This document shows positions 1 to 9,347 of a stretch of DNA of 26,319 nucleotides, piece by piece. The stretch spans positions 1-26,319 of the forward strand of contig KZ992614.1 in assembly GCA_003614735.1 (NCBI GenBank), in the 5' to 3' direction. Position 1 is the stretch's first letter; each line of letters starts with the position of its first letter. Below the pieces are notes generated by a model that was not told the DNA's origin, did not search any database, and worked only from the letters and a program-made list of their open reading frames with translations. The DNA is from Thamnocephalis sphaerospora. Its lineage: Eukaryota; Zoopagomycota; Zoopagomycetes; Zoopagales; Sigmoideomycetaceae. Made by a program: the position numbers and the translations under genes.

Positions 1-466
1 ACTTCAATTTACCAATGACGCTAATTTCAGTTGATGTAGTCATGCTGATACTCCAGGTGATCGTATCGGCGACGTTTTCCGACAGACGAAAAATGCGGCG
101 CACGCATCTTCCCTGGCGCAGGTTGCGCTCGGTAAGCACTCGTCGCCGAAATGCGTCCGGCCAGGAGACAGTTGCCCAGAAATTGTTGGTTTGTTCAGTT
201 GTAGCCTGCTCCTGGAACTCGCGCCGACTGCCAGTTCGCAAGCACCAGTAGAGAAAGCTCATTTCACGCTCCACAGTATGCGGGGCAAAGGCGCGCATAT
301 AGTAGCAGCGCCATAGTGCGGCGTCGCGCCAGATTGCAGCGTAGAGTGTGCGACAGGTTGCCGCCAGACGTGCCGAGGTATAAGGGTCGACATAGCCAAG
401 TAGACGACGCCTATCATATGCTGGAAGTATCTTCAATATGTATGCGCACCTTGCGTCTGTGGTCAT
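1..466 (-). CDS. F-box protein, 5' part, truncated by the window edge
   Basis: The minus strand is open from an ATG at 466 to position 1, giving 155 visible residues with no stop. Residues about 10-52 read as an F-box: a leucine/proline entry (LPAYDRRRLLGYVD), then SARLAATCRTLYAA, then WRDAALWR, the usual leucine-rich helix, 'C+.ly' core and terminal LW. Family knowledge: F-box proteins bind Skp1 and present substrates to SCF ubiquitin ligases; the substrate-binding part would lie downstream and is not visible. The ATG context (CAACAACATGAC) is good. The last bases (ATT then GGTAAATTG) could be a splice donor, so the exon may end a few bases inside the window. Without the rest, the F-box subclass cannot be assigned. 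Confidence 0.72.
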   Translation of the reverse strand, partial: MTTDARCAYILKILPAYDRRRLLGYVDPYTSARLAATCRTLYAAIWRDAALWRCYYMRAFAPHTVEREMSFLYWCLRTGSRREFQEQATTEQTNNFWATVSWPDAFRRRVLTERNLRQGRCVRRIFRLSENVADTITWSISMTTSTEISVIGKLK

Positions 467-1242
467 GTTGTTGAAAGAGATGCTTGAACGGACCACTGCA
501 AAGGCCGCTACATGCCGTGAGCCATATGGCAGCTTGCAAGTATGTTACCGGTGCCATTGGCGGTCCTTAAGAGCTAGACACGCGCATTCCACGCGATGAT
601 GCTACGGCAACGGTTCATGCCATTGGAGAATGAGCTGTGCCGCACAACCTACGCCAAGTGAAACGCAGTCAGCTCACTCGAAAAATCGCAACCTTACGTG
701 TCAAAAGACATTCACAGTAAACTGACTATTGTTGTCGCTTACATGCGCTTCTGTCAATGAAAAGATGCTGCAAATCGACCTACTTTGGTAAGGACGCGGC
801 GGTTCAACCCGGCGTCTGCCTGGAAGAGTGGAGCTGAATGATCATCTCGTTTAGCATGTACTGCTTGATAGTGCGGCTCACGCGAGCGAGTAAAATCGTA
901 AACAGTAGCTTGCTCGCACATTACTCATGCACACAAATCACGTAAGCACAATATCTGATGTTTTACGCGCTGCTCTAACGGCAGTCAGCATCGATGCGAG
1001 TCCACACCGCATGTAACACCAATTCAATCATTCGCCAATAGAAAACGTGCCACACGTTGCGGCAGCAGATAATCAGACAAGCATATATTGTACATATACG
1101 GAATGTGCTACGAGTAATTGGCGAAAAGGCAGGCAAATATGCGTATACGGGGATACAGCCGTTACCATCGGCAATGATAAAATTGAAAAGAGGAAATAGG
1201 GCAAGAATAGCGCGTCATGCTGCTGCGCTGGAAGCATGCGTA
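467..1242. other. Intergenic: F-box promoter side and transporter 3' side
   Basis: I see no supported gene in these 776 bases. They lie upstream of the F-box ATG (466, minus) and downstream of the DHA2 stop (1243, minus), so they should hold the F-box promoter and the transporter terminator. A B-box-like GGTTCAACCC near 803-812 has no pairing arms and is not a tRNA. No repeats were noticed. Confidence 0.5.
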
Positions 1243-3066
1243 TTATTCAACGATCGGAGCCTTGGCACCTTTGCGCAGCTTCTTGTGCTCCATGCCAAGC
1301 GACAGCAAAAAGGCGACACCGGTCATGGGAATGCATACGATGAAAATCTGGTTGAGCGACTGGACAAAGCTGTGGATGGCCTGTGCGCGCATCGTCGGCT
1401 CGAGGTTTTGGATCATGTAGATGGAATTTTGGATGGCCTTGACCATTTCATCCGTGATACCCGGAATGTTGGCGTGCAGGTTGGTGCTCACCAGGTTGTT
1501 GAAGAGAGCGCCGCAAATGGCCACGCCAATCACACCACCAACGGTACGGAAGAAGGAGCAGCAGGCAGTGGTGGCGGCAATGTCCTTGTGGGGCACTGCG
1601 GCCTGGGCCGCCAGCAGTGTCGTTTGCATCGTCAGACCAATACCAGCACCGGCAAGCAGCAGGAAACCAATTTCCATGGCCTCTGGCGAAGTCTCCTTGA
1701 GGATGGAAAGCATGCCGATACCGATGGTCATGATGGCGCAGCCTATGATGATGAACGGCCGATACGCGCCTGTGACGCTGACGCCCCAGCCGGAGCCCAT
1801 GCTGAACACGACAATACCGAGCACCATCGGCAGCAGCTTGATGCCCGAGTTGGTGGCCGACACACCGCGCACAACCTGGAACCACATCGGCATGTAGAAG
1901 ATGACGCCGAAAAAGCCAATGCCGATGAAAAAGTTGGCGGCAAACGCCAGCGAGACGTTGCGGTGGCGGAAAAGGTGCGGAGAGATGATGGGCTGCTTGG
2001 CCACCTTGACCTCGACGAGAATAAAGGCGATGATAAGCACACCACCGACCACGTAGAGCGAGATGACGAGCGGGTCGCTCCATGCGTATTCGTTGCCGCC
2101 CCAGTTGGTGCTGAGCAGGACACAGACCACACCGCCGAGCAGCAGAAGCACGCCCAGATAGTCAACCTGCTTGAGCTTTTCGATCAGCGATCCCTCGGGT
2201 GCTGGTAGCCGCAGGCAAAAGATCACGGCAACCACGGTGAGCGCACCGATCGGAATGTTGATGTAAAAGGCCCAGCGCCACGACGCGTGATCCGTAAACA
2301 CGCCGCCGAGCAGCGGACCGATGACCGAGGAGATGGCAAACACGGCACCAATGATGCCCTGGTACTTGCCACGGTCACGCAGCGACACCACATCTGACAC
2401 GATGATCTGCACCATGGACATCAGGCCGCCGCCGCCAAGACCAGCCAGAGCACGGAAGATGATGAGCATCGTCATGGACTGTGCGGCACCACAGAGAATG
2501 CTGCCGCCGATGAAAACGATGGTGGCAAACAGCATCATATTCTTACGGCCAAAGATATCCGAGAAACGACCGTAGAGCGGCTGGAATGCAGTGCTGGTGA
2601 GCATGTAGGATGTCGCCACCCAGGCAATCATGTTGAGACCGTTGAACTCGGACGCAATTGCCGGCAGTGCTGTTGACACGATCGTCTGGTCGAGCGAGGC
2701 GAGAAAGACGGCCAATGCAAGACTGTGATTGTGCAAGTAAGCAGTAGATTTGTGTTAGCATTCAAGCCGATAAAACTACCGTAGTGTGCATCACAGAGGT
2801 GCTTACCCAACAAAGATGACCATCAGCTGTCGGAACGGCAACGTCACCGGGCCACTCATGACAGTGGTGGTGCGCCGCACAAGCTTTGTAGGCGGCACAT
2901 CGCCGTTTTCAAGCTGACTGGGCGTGGAAATCACGCTCTGAGAGTAGTCGGTGTACTTGTTGCTGTTGGTTAACGTAAGCTCTTCCTCACCCAGGGGGAT
3001 GAATGTCAGAGCGACGGTGTCATCGTGGTGCACCTCGGGCGGCGGATGCGGCATAGCACCGGACAT
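1243..3066 (-). CDS. MFS transporter, DHA2 family (14 TM, drug:H+ antiporter-like)
   Basis: Two exons: 3066..2807 and 2722..1243, intron 2723..2806 (84 nt, GTAAGC...CACAG). The join reads MVIFVG/LALAVFLAS and restores the first membrane helix. The product is 579 residues. Family motifs are visible: LDQTIVSTALP about 96-106; motif A GRFSDIFGRK about 138-147; motif B RALAGLGGGG about 177-186; motif C-like SSVIGPLLGG about 218-227; WRWAFYINIPIG about 235-246. These are hallmarks of DHA2 proton antiporters that export drugs, amino acids or siderophores; the substrate cannot be read from sequence. The first ~80 residues are a hydrophilic Ser/Thr/Pro-rich cytosolic tail. The start is the first ATG of the open exon; a second in-frame ATG lies four codons later. 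Divergent from CCC1 across 1.2 kb. Confidence 0.93.
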
Positions 3067-4283
3067 ATTGGATGGTTGCACTGCACAAATGCAAGACCAA
3101 TTACTTGAAGGACTAACAGGACTGATACGCAAACAGGCGGATGCTGATGCGCCGATAGTGGTGATGGTGGCTTGTGTTGTTTTGGTAGCATCAACGCCAC
3201 CAGTGTTTATTTAAGCCAAGACGGTGGTGCATGATGGCAAAAAGGGTGTGGTGGAACGCCGCTAATTCCGCCAATCAGCGTTGATCCCGGGGAAACGATG
3301 CGTCGGGCCGAGGCATTCCCCAACCGTCAGGCCGAAGGCGTGCTTGGCGATGGTGGACGGTGGACGGTGGGCGGTGTTCGGACAAACCCTTCAGGGCCGC
3401 TTCCGCATGCCACTCCGCGCACACGTGCGGCGCTATCTGGAAATCAGCCGAGCAACACAAGATGCCGTCAGTCTAGCCTTTGCCAGAAAGCGTGCCCATG
3501 CTGTCGCGCGTGCATGTGCGGTGCTGGCAAGCTTAGGCCATAGCATGGACAAGAGTGTGCGAGTATTTTTGGGTGAACACGCGCGGAGATCAGCAATTGC
3601 CAGCATGAGTGGGACAGCATAATGAACGCGGCCAGCAACAGGCCGTAACAGGCTGCCGCCGCACATCGCACTAAAGCGTTATGGCACACGTGCGGTTGTC
3701 GTAAGAGCATATCCAAAGCTGCTCGCAAATGACCGCGAGCGTTCGTTGCCACAGATCAAGGTCGATGCCACGGGCAGATATTGTCTGCTTATGGCAGGGA
3801 CGTGGCTACAACAACCACTCAAATGCTGACGTGACCCTCCTTCCCAGGTGGGACACGAGCGTAATCAGTAAGTAGGCTTTTTCTGCTGATGTCACAGCAT
3901 GTGACAAGTTCAGCCATAGACTACTGATGTGTAAAGCGCAGATATGATGTGGACGCTACCTGGACATGGTGCGCTTCTTTATTGGCGTGTACCTTGGTTA
4001 CCGTAGCCTAATGGTGACTGGCGTAGACTCGTCTGCATGACGATATGACAGTCGCTTATTGCTCGTATCACGCGGCGCAGATGTCAACGGCAGTCACCAC
4101 TCATGCATCCACTTGCAGTGGCTCCCCAGGCAACGCATTCACCCATGTCAACACCACCGGCTGAGCTGAAGAACACTCACAAGCTGGTTCATCTGTACTT
4201 GTCCCTAGACACACGATCGCCATCTTTACCACTATCCACGCTTTGCTGTCTTTCTGCTTGGTAGAGACCAGGCGACAGCAATC
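3067..4283. promoter_or_regulatory. Divergent intergenic/promoter region between DHA2 transporter and CCC1
   Basis: About 1.2 kb separates the starts of the divergent transporter and CCC1 genes. A CCAAT box (CCGCCAATCAGCG, CCAAT at 3271-3275) lies about 205 bp upstream of the transporter ATG. An imperfect GGTGGAC/GGTGGGC purine-rich repeat lies near 3352-3375. ORFs of up to 113 codons occur here (3281-3622, plus), but that one opens with TTG, matches no family I know and has no consistent splice context, so I do not call it. Confidence 0.4.
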
Positions 4284-5331
4284 ATGTCAGCATCTCCAGA
4301 GCGTGCTCCGTTGCTGAGCAGTACCTCGGCAGCTACAGCAGCTGATACTGGCCAAGGCGATTCGCATCCATCTGTCGGACATGAGACACCCGGTAGAGCA
4401 CTGGAAGCAGCCGCACGCAGTCCGACAGCGCGTTTGCATGGTTCGCCACTGCAAGGCACACCACATTCGTTCCGCTCGCACACCAGTCACATGAGTGGCC
4501 TGCGCGCGCGACGGCACGTACATCCACCCCACACTGAGGAACATTTCCGCAGCCCTGAGACGGTGCGCGACGCTATTCTGGGTCTCTCTGACGGTCTGAC
4601 GGTGCCGTTTGCTTTGGCAGCCGGTCTTTCCTCGCTGGACAACTCGCAAATTGTCGTTGCAGCTGGATGTGCTGGTAAGTGCCCAGCAAGTGTACATGCC
4701 AGTGCAAACACACGCTTACCATCGCGTCAAAACTAGAGCTGGTTGCTGGAGCCATTTCGATGGGACTCGGCGGCTATCTGGCAACTGTCAGCGAGATTGA
4801 GCACTATGACGCGGAACGCGAGCGCGAACGCGCCGAGGTGCGCAACTTTCCGCACGAGGAGGAGGCAGAGATTCTGGACATTTTGGCGCCGTATGGCCTG
4901 GATCAGGAAGCGCTGCAGCCGGTCATTGAGCGTCTGCGCGCTGATCCGGAACGCTGGGTGGATTTTATGATGCGCTTTGAGCTTAATCTCGAGCGGCCAG
5001 ATCCAGCGCGCACCTGGGTAAGTGACGATGGCCGTGCATCCGCTGTATCGGCTGCTCACACTGCGCGTAGATCTGCGCGCTTACCATTGGCTTTTCCTAC
5101 CTGATCGGCGGCCTAGTACCGCTGCTGCCGTACTTTTTCATTCAGCACGCACGGACAGCGCTGGGCTGGTCGGTGGGCGTAACGCTGACGGCGCTCTTTA
5201 TATTCGGCTACATCAAGACGCGCCTCTTGTCGGCCAGACGCGTGTGGCGCGGCGCCTTTCAGACGATGCTGGTGGGCGCGCTAGCAGCCGCGTCGGCCTA
5301 TGCGCTCGTTGCTCTGTTCAACACCGCGTAA
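4284..5331 (+). CDS. CCC1: Vacuolar iron/manganese transporter, CCC1/VIT1 family
   Basis: Three exons: 4284..4674, 4737..5017, 5071..5331. Introns are 62 and 53 nt, both with GTAAGT donors and TAG acceptors; the product is 310 residues. The joins restore AAGCA/ELVAGAISMGLGGYLA and ARTW/ICALTIGFSYLIGGLVP. Family marks: RDAILGLSDGLTVPFALAAG (95-114) as the first helix, GAISMGLGGYLA in the second, and a charged cytosolic segment at about 150-222 rich in Glu, equivalent to the VIT1 metal-binding domain. Then comes ALTIGFSYLIGGLVPLLPYF and two C-terminal helices, five TM in total. Ccc1/VIT1 proteins load Fe2+ or Mn2+ into the vacuole by proton exchange. The ~90-residue N-terminal tail is Ser/Pro/His-rich. 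Length is close to yeast Ccc1 (322). The stop is 233 bp before the next gene, on the same strand. Confidence 0.95.
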
Positions 5332-5564
5332 CGCTGCTGACGTTGTGCCAATGAAGCTCCTGTGTACCCGCCCTACGTGCGTATGTGTGTGTGTGTGCGG
5401 CTCCGCACTCTTTCGTGTGTCTGCATCTCACTCGCTTGCTCATGGCCTATCTTGGACTCTGCTGTTTGTCGCGCACTCGTCTGCACTCTGCTCAGCGCAT
5501 GCGCTTGCCTGCAGGTGCATTCGCAAACGCCCGCCTGTCTCTCACTTTTACGCGCGTGTCACCC

Positions 5565-6950
5565 ATGACGCTCTCAGACCGCAAGAACCACCACATGCCG
5601 GCCAACACATCGGGTGCGCAGACCCAGCCATGGCCTAGCTTTCGGTAGACTGACATTACACGACGCGCTATTTTCCGACAGACCTATCGCTTTGCACGCC
5701 AGCGTGGCTGCAACAGCACCTGAACGATCGCGACACGGTGGTGCTGGACAGTACCTGGCACCTGCCCACAACCGGTCGCAATGCCGCTGCCGAGTATCTT
5801 GAAGCGCACATTCCAGTACGTGTGCTCACCATGACGCCGAACAATGTGTGCTCACTTTGCTGCGCTACGCTGGCGGATAGGGCGCGCGCCGCTTCGACAT
5901 TGATGCGGTTGCTGATCAAACCACATCGCTGCCACACATGCTGCCGACCCCGGATGCATTCGCAGCCAGTGTCGGCAAGTGGTCTACCACTTTTGCTGCA
6001 GCCTAGAGCACTACGCTGACGCACGCGAACGATCACCCAGGCGAGCTGGGCATTGGAAACGCCGACCGTGTGATTGTCTATGACAATAGCGATGTGCGCT
6101 CGGCCTATCGCGCCTACTGGATGTTCAAGGTGATGCATGCATGTAGGTCTGCGGTGTGCACGCTGACATGGCTGACGGCGTGTCTGGTCAGGTCTTTGGC
6201 CACGACCGTGTTTCAGTGCTCAACGGCGGACTAGGAGCGTGGCGACATACAGGTCTTTTGCTGGAGAGCGGCGCCCCCGCCCCCGTCGAGCCAAAGGTAG
6301 CGGTGGGGTGCGCCACGGCCACATGCACTTGCCGAGATGCTCACGCTGTTGCGCGTGTGCGGGCCAGACGTTTACGGCCCAGCTGCCGTCGGAGCAGGTG
6401 GTCAACTACGACCAGGTGCAGGAGAATATCGAACGCGCAGAGGACGATGCGGGCCGCCGCCAGATTCTGGATGCACGCGGTGCTCCTCGGTGCGCATCAG
6501 CGAGTGTATGGGCGCTGCCTGACGCGCCACTGACCGCGCCTTGGCTATGATTAGGTTTAGCGGTGCGCTGCCTGAAATGCGTCCTGGCCTGTCGAGCGGC
6601 CACATGCCCGGCGCCATCAACGTGCCCTATTCGCAGGTCTTTGTGCCAGAGACGGGCGAGATGCGTTCGTCGGCCGAGCTGCGCGAGCTGTTTGAAAAGC
6701 GCGGTGTGCGCCTGGACCATCCGATCATCACTTCCTGCGGTAAGCTGCACACGCGTGCCAAACTGCCGCCACGAATGCACAACATGCTCACCCGCCGAGC
6801 GGTGCGTGCGTAGGCAGCGGCGTGACTGCGTGCGTGTTGTACGCTGCGCTGCAGCATGCCGGCGCCACTGCGCCGATCGCCGTCTACGATGGCTCATGGA
6901 CCGAGTACGCCTCGCGACCCACCAGCCGCATCGTCAAGCAGACGGTGTAA
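5565..6950 (+). CDS. TUM1: 3-mercaptopyruvate/thiosulfate sulfurtransferase (tandem rhodanese)
   Basis: Eight exons: 5565..5613, 5682..5815, 5881..5974, 6041..6129, 6192..6296, 6368..6489, 6555..6739, 6814..6950; 304 residues. Introns are 62-74 nt. Domain 1 (about 20-155) carries the ATWHLP-like STWHLP, AEYLEAHIPGARRFDID, VIVYDNSD and LNGGLGAW. Domain 2 has LDARGAPRFSGALPE, RPGLSSGHMPGAINVP and the active loop CGSGVTA with catalytic Cys259; CGSGVTA is typical of mercaptopyruvate sulfurtransferases. The enzyme moves sulfur to cyanide/thiols and, as yeast Tum1, to Uba4/Urm1 for tRNA thiolation. Intron 3 (5975..6040) uses a GC donor (G/GCAAGT). Only the first exon is uncertain: it relies on a GTGCGC donor (also used by intron 6) and could start at 5595. 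Family length is about 295-305. Confidence 0.9.
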
Positions 6951-7409
6951 ACTGTACAGTTTCACACTGCGTCGTCCCGCAACATCAAAGAGGCGATGCG
7001 ACGTGCGCTTCATCCCCCGTGCCGCTGCAGCCGATGGGCCTTCGTTGCATACTTTTGTTCTCAATACCATGCGGCGGTAAGCCAAATATACCCAAACCGC
7101 ACGCGCAAATGGCGAGAACTAAGAACGACGAGCAGGGACTAATAGTTGCGACGTCTTGTTTTGAGGGCCAACTGGCGGAGTGCGTGTGGGTCGCTTGCGA
7201 TGCACCGCTGTCTGCCCGTTTGGAGATGCGTCGACCGACTTTCGCACCCTGCCTACACACTTATAAAAATGATGAAAAACCAGGCAAGGAGACCAGACAG
7301 CGTATATGCGTGCTATTACAGGTTTATTTTGGCGCCATGCTGAACAGACATCGGCGGGATGCGGAAGATGTGAGAAACAGGATGGGCAACGAGCCATGGC
7401 GCGGCGCTT
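6951..7409. other. Convergent intergenic region
   Basis: This 459-base stretch lies between the stop codons of the sulfurtransferase (plus) and the VAP-repeat protein (minus). It should contain both 3' ends. The ORFs across it are continuations or shadows of neighbouring exons; I see no independent gene. Confidence 0.5.
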
Positions 7410-7903
7410 TTAGAGAAGCGCATGGCCGGCGTAGGCCGCGCCGAGCGCAGCCAGACCGAGAAGGCCACGGCCGCCCGCCTCCAGGCTGCCAGCACCGCTG
7501 ATCGGCGTCGGTGTCACTGTCTCGGTGGTGACGCTGGTGACGACCACAGTCTCAGACGGCGCTTGCTCGGGCGCAGGTGCTACTGGCGCGACCGGGGCGA
7601 CCGGGGCAACCGGCGCGACCGGCGCTACGGGAGCCACCGGAGCCACCGGAGCCGCAGGCACGCCCAAGGGACTGGCCTGGACGGCCGGCGGGCTAATTTC
7701 AGGTGCCGGCACATAGACCACTGCGGCGACAGCGCGGATTAGCCGGATAGAGCACGACGCATGCGGAGCGTATACCTACGTGGCTTGCCGCCGGATGCTT
7801 CCGCCGCGCTGGCTTTGGGCAGATCGTTGGCGTGCACACTCTGAGCGGCCAGCAGTCCGACGACCACCATGGCCAAAGTGGCAAAAGTCTTGCTGGTAAA
7901 CAT
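7410..7903 (-). CDS. Small secreted VAP-repeat protein, probable GPI anchor
   Basis: Two exons: 7903..7780 and 7720..7410, intron 7721..7779 (59 nt, GTAGGT...CCGCAG); 144 residues. The N-terminus is a signal peptide (1-25, ending AAQSVHA). A short hydrophilic stretch follows, then eight perfect VAP tripeptides (about 66-89), a Thr/Val-rich linker (SETVVVTSVTTETVTP), and a C-terminus of small residues followed by a hydrophobic tail (GLLGLAALGAAYAGHALL), the layout of a GPI-attachment signal. It is probably a small cell-wall or plasma-membrane mannoprotein; function unknown. The repeat is encoded by degenerate 9-bp units, so it is kept at protein level. A TATAAA on the minus strand at 7998-8003 lies about 95 bp upstream of the ATG. 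Confidence 0.82.
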
Positions 7904-7997
7904 GTTGGCAGAGCTTGGTACAAGAAGCAGGCAGCGTAGGCAGAAAAGTAGGAATGCTTTGGTAAAGTTCCGTCAGCATCGGCTGTATGCGCCATCA

Positions 7998-8003
7998 TTT
8001 ATA
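7998..8003 (-). promoter_or_regulatory. TATA box of the VAP-repeat gene
   Basis: The minus strand reads CTATAAATG here, about 95 bp upstream of the ATG at 7903. Position and sequence suit a core promoter; this is inferred. Confidence 0.5.
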
Positions 8004-8897
8004 GTCGATAGCGCGCTAGAGCACCAGACGAGCGGTCGTGCACGCAGGCCAGCCGGCTGAGATCGGTGTTGCGGCGGATCGCACAAATGAACCCTGGCGG
8101 TATGCGTGTCAGCAGGATGGCCGATGGGCGTCCGTGAGGACGCAAGGACGCGCAAGGCCATCGGCCCATCGGAAAAGGATGTGCCGCAGACGCGCTGAGT
8201 GTAAAACTCATTCGATCGGACGGACGACCAATTCGTTTAACGCATCAGGGGTGCCTGACGAGGGTGGCCTGCGCGCTAACGTCGCATGGCGGAAACACGG
8301 TACATGCATTTGTGTGAGTGAATGCCACCACGGCCACCGCCACACAACGGCCGACAGGTGATTAGACATGTGAGTGAGTGAGTGTGTGTGCGTACGCGTG
8401 CACTTTGGCACACAATGAGCCGCATACCATGACGCTTGATGCTTGGTAGCGCCGTGCCAATGCAAAAGGCCGCCAGGCACAGCTGGGCCCATTCGTGCTA
8501 GCCAGCCAGTCAGCCTGCCAGCCATCGTCCACGCGTCTCATGTCGCGGCCAAACCGGCCGTTGCCCCGCTGTGCTCTGTCGTTGGCTGCATGTGGCGTGC
8601 ATCCACGGCTCTAAACTAGGCAGGTCGCAACACCGACGACTTGTGCCTCCCATCCTCTCTGCGTGTGCCCCCCGACAGCGCGCAGCGTGGATCGGCCCCT
8701 CCCTCCTCCTCTTGCAGCGGCTGCTCTCACGCTGACGCACTGGCCGGGTCAACGCAGCTTGTGCCGACTCGAGTTCTCTGGCACCGGCGGGGTCTCGGCC
8801 AGACACCCTGTTGCCTAGTGGCCTGTCCCACGCCTGCTCTGGCACGCTCGCTACTGGCACTGCTCCCTCAACATTAGCAGTGCCTTGTGGGAGGCTG
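8004..8897. other. Intergenic region upstream of the Q-rich gene
   Basis: No gene is supported. The stretch holds an inverted repeat (8119-8129 with 8156-8172), a GTGAGTGAGTGAGTGTGTGT simple repeat near 8371-8391, and pyrimidine-rich sequence from about 8640 on. No ATG occurs on the plus strand between 8591 and 9347. A 145-codon minus-strand ORF (8510-8947) opens with GTG, has low-complexity Arg-rich content and is not called. Confidence 0.45.
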
Positions 8898-8904
8898 TAT
8901 AAAA
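8898..8904 (+). promoter_or_regulatory. TATA box of the Q-rich small protein gene
   Basis: TATAAAA in the context CTGTATAAAACCC. A start site about 30 bp downstream would give a leader of roughly 415 nt that contains no ATG before the one at 9348. Confidence 0.65.
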
Positions 8905-9347
8905 CCCTCGCGACACACCGCGCCAGCCCACTTTGACACCAACGCACTCGCCTGCTTGCTCTCCTCGCTTCCAGCTGCTTCTTCCACGGTTGTCTCCCGA
9001 GCCACAGTGCTAGCCACCCTTTCTCACCTGCCCTTGGTCACTTTTCTTCACCACTCTGTCTTGCTACTGACACGCGTGTGGGTGCTGGGCGACGCAGCTT
9101 CAGTGTGTACAAGTGGATCCTACTGTTCTGGTGAGCATCGGCCCGGCCCCTCGCTTCACCACCACTGTCACCACTGTCACCACTGGTCCGTGGACTTGGT
9201 CACCGACACCACCACCTTACGACGACTACGACCACCTGTCTGCCTGACTGGGTGACCCCTCAGCACCTGACGAGCTGCTACGCGTATTTTCTTCTTTTTT
9301 TCCGGTGCCTGTTTTTGGACCGCCGGTCGTCACCTGTCTCGTTCACC

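Noticed and set aside
803-812. GGTTCAACCC resembling a tRNA B box
   Set aside because: No paired T arm or acceptor stem around it.
1057-2208. 383-codon plus-strand ORF rich in His/Asp/Glu
   Set aside because: Exact codon-register antisense of the DHA2 transporter exon. The transporter has unmistakable MFS motifs; the plus frame begins with a non-ATG codon and is composed of reverse-complement codons.
3281-3622. 113-codon plus-strand ORF in the transporter/CCC1 promoter
   Set aside because: TTG start, no known family and no splice partners; position and composition suit promoter DNA.
7525-7716. Plus-strand ORF with a collagen-like Gly-Ala-Thr repeat
   Set aside because: It is the antisense shadow of the VAP repeat in the minus-strand secreted protein, which has a signal peptide, a proper intron and a GPI-like tail. 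The plus frame has no real start or flanking exons.
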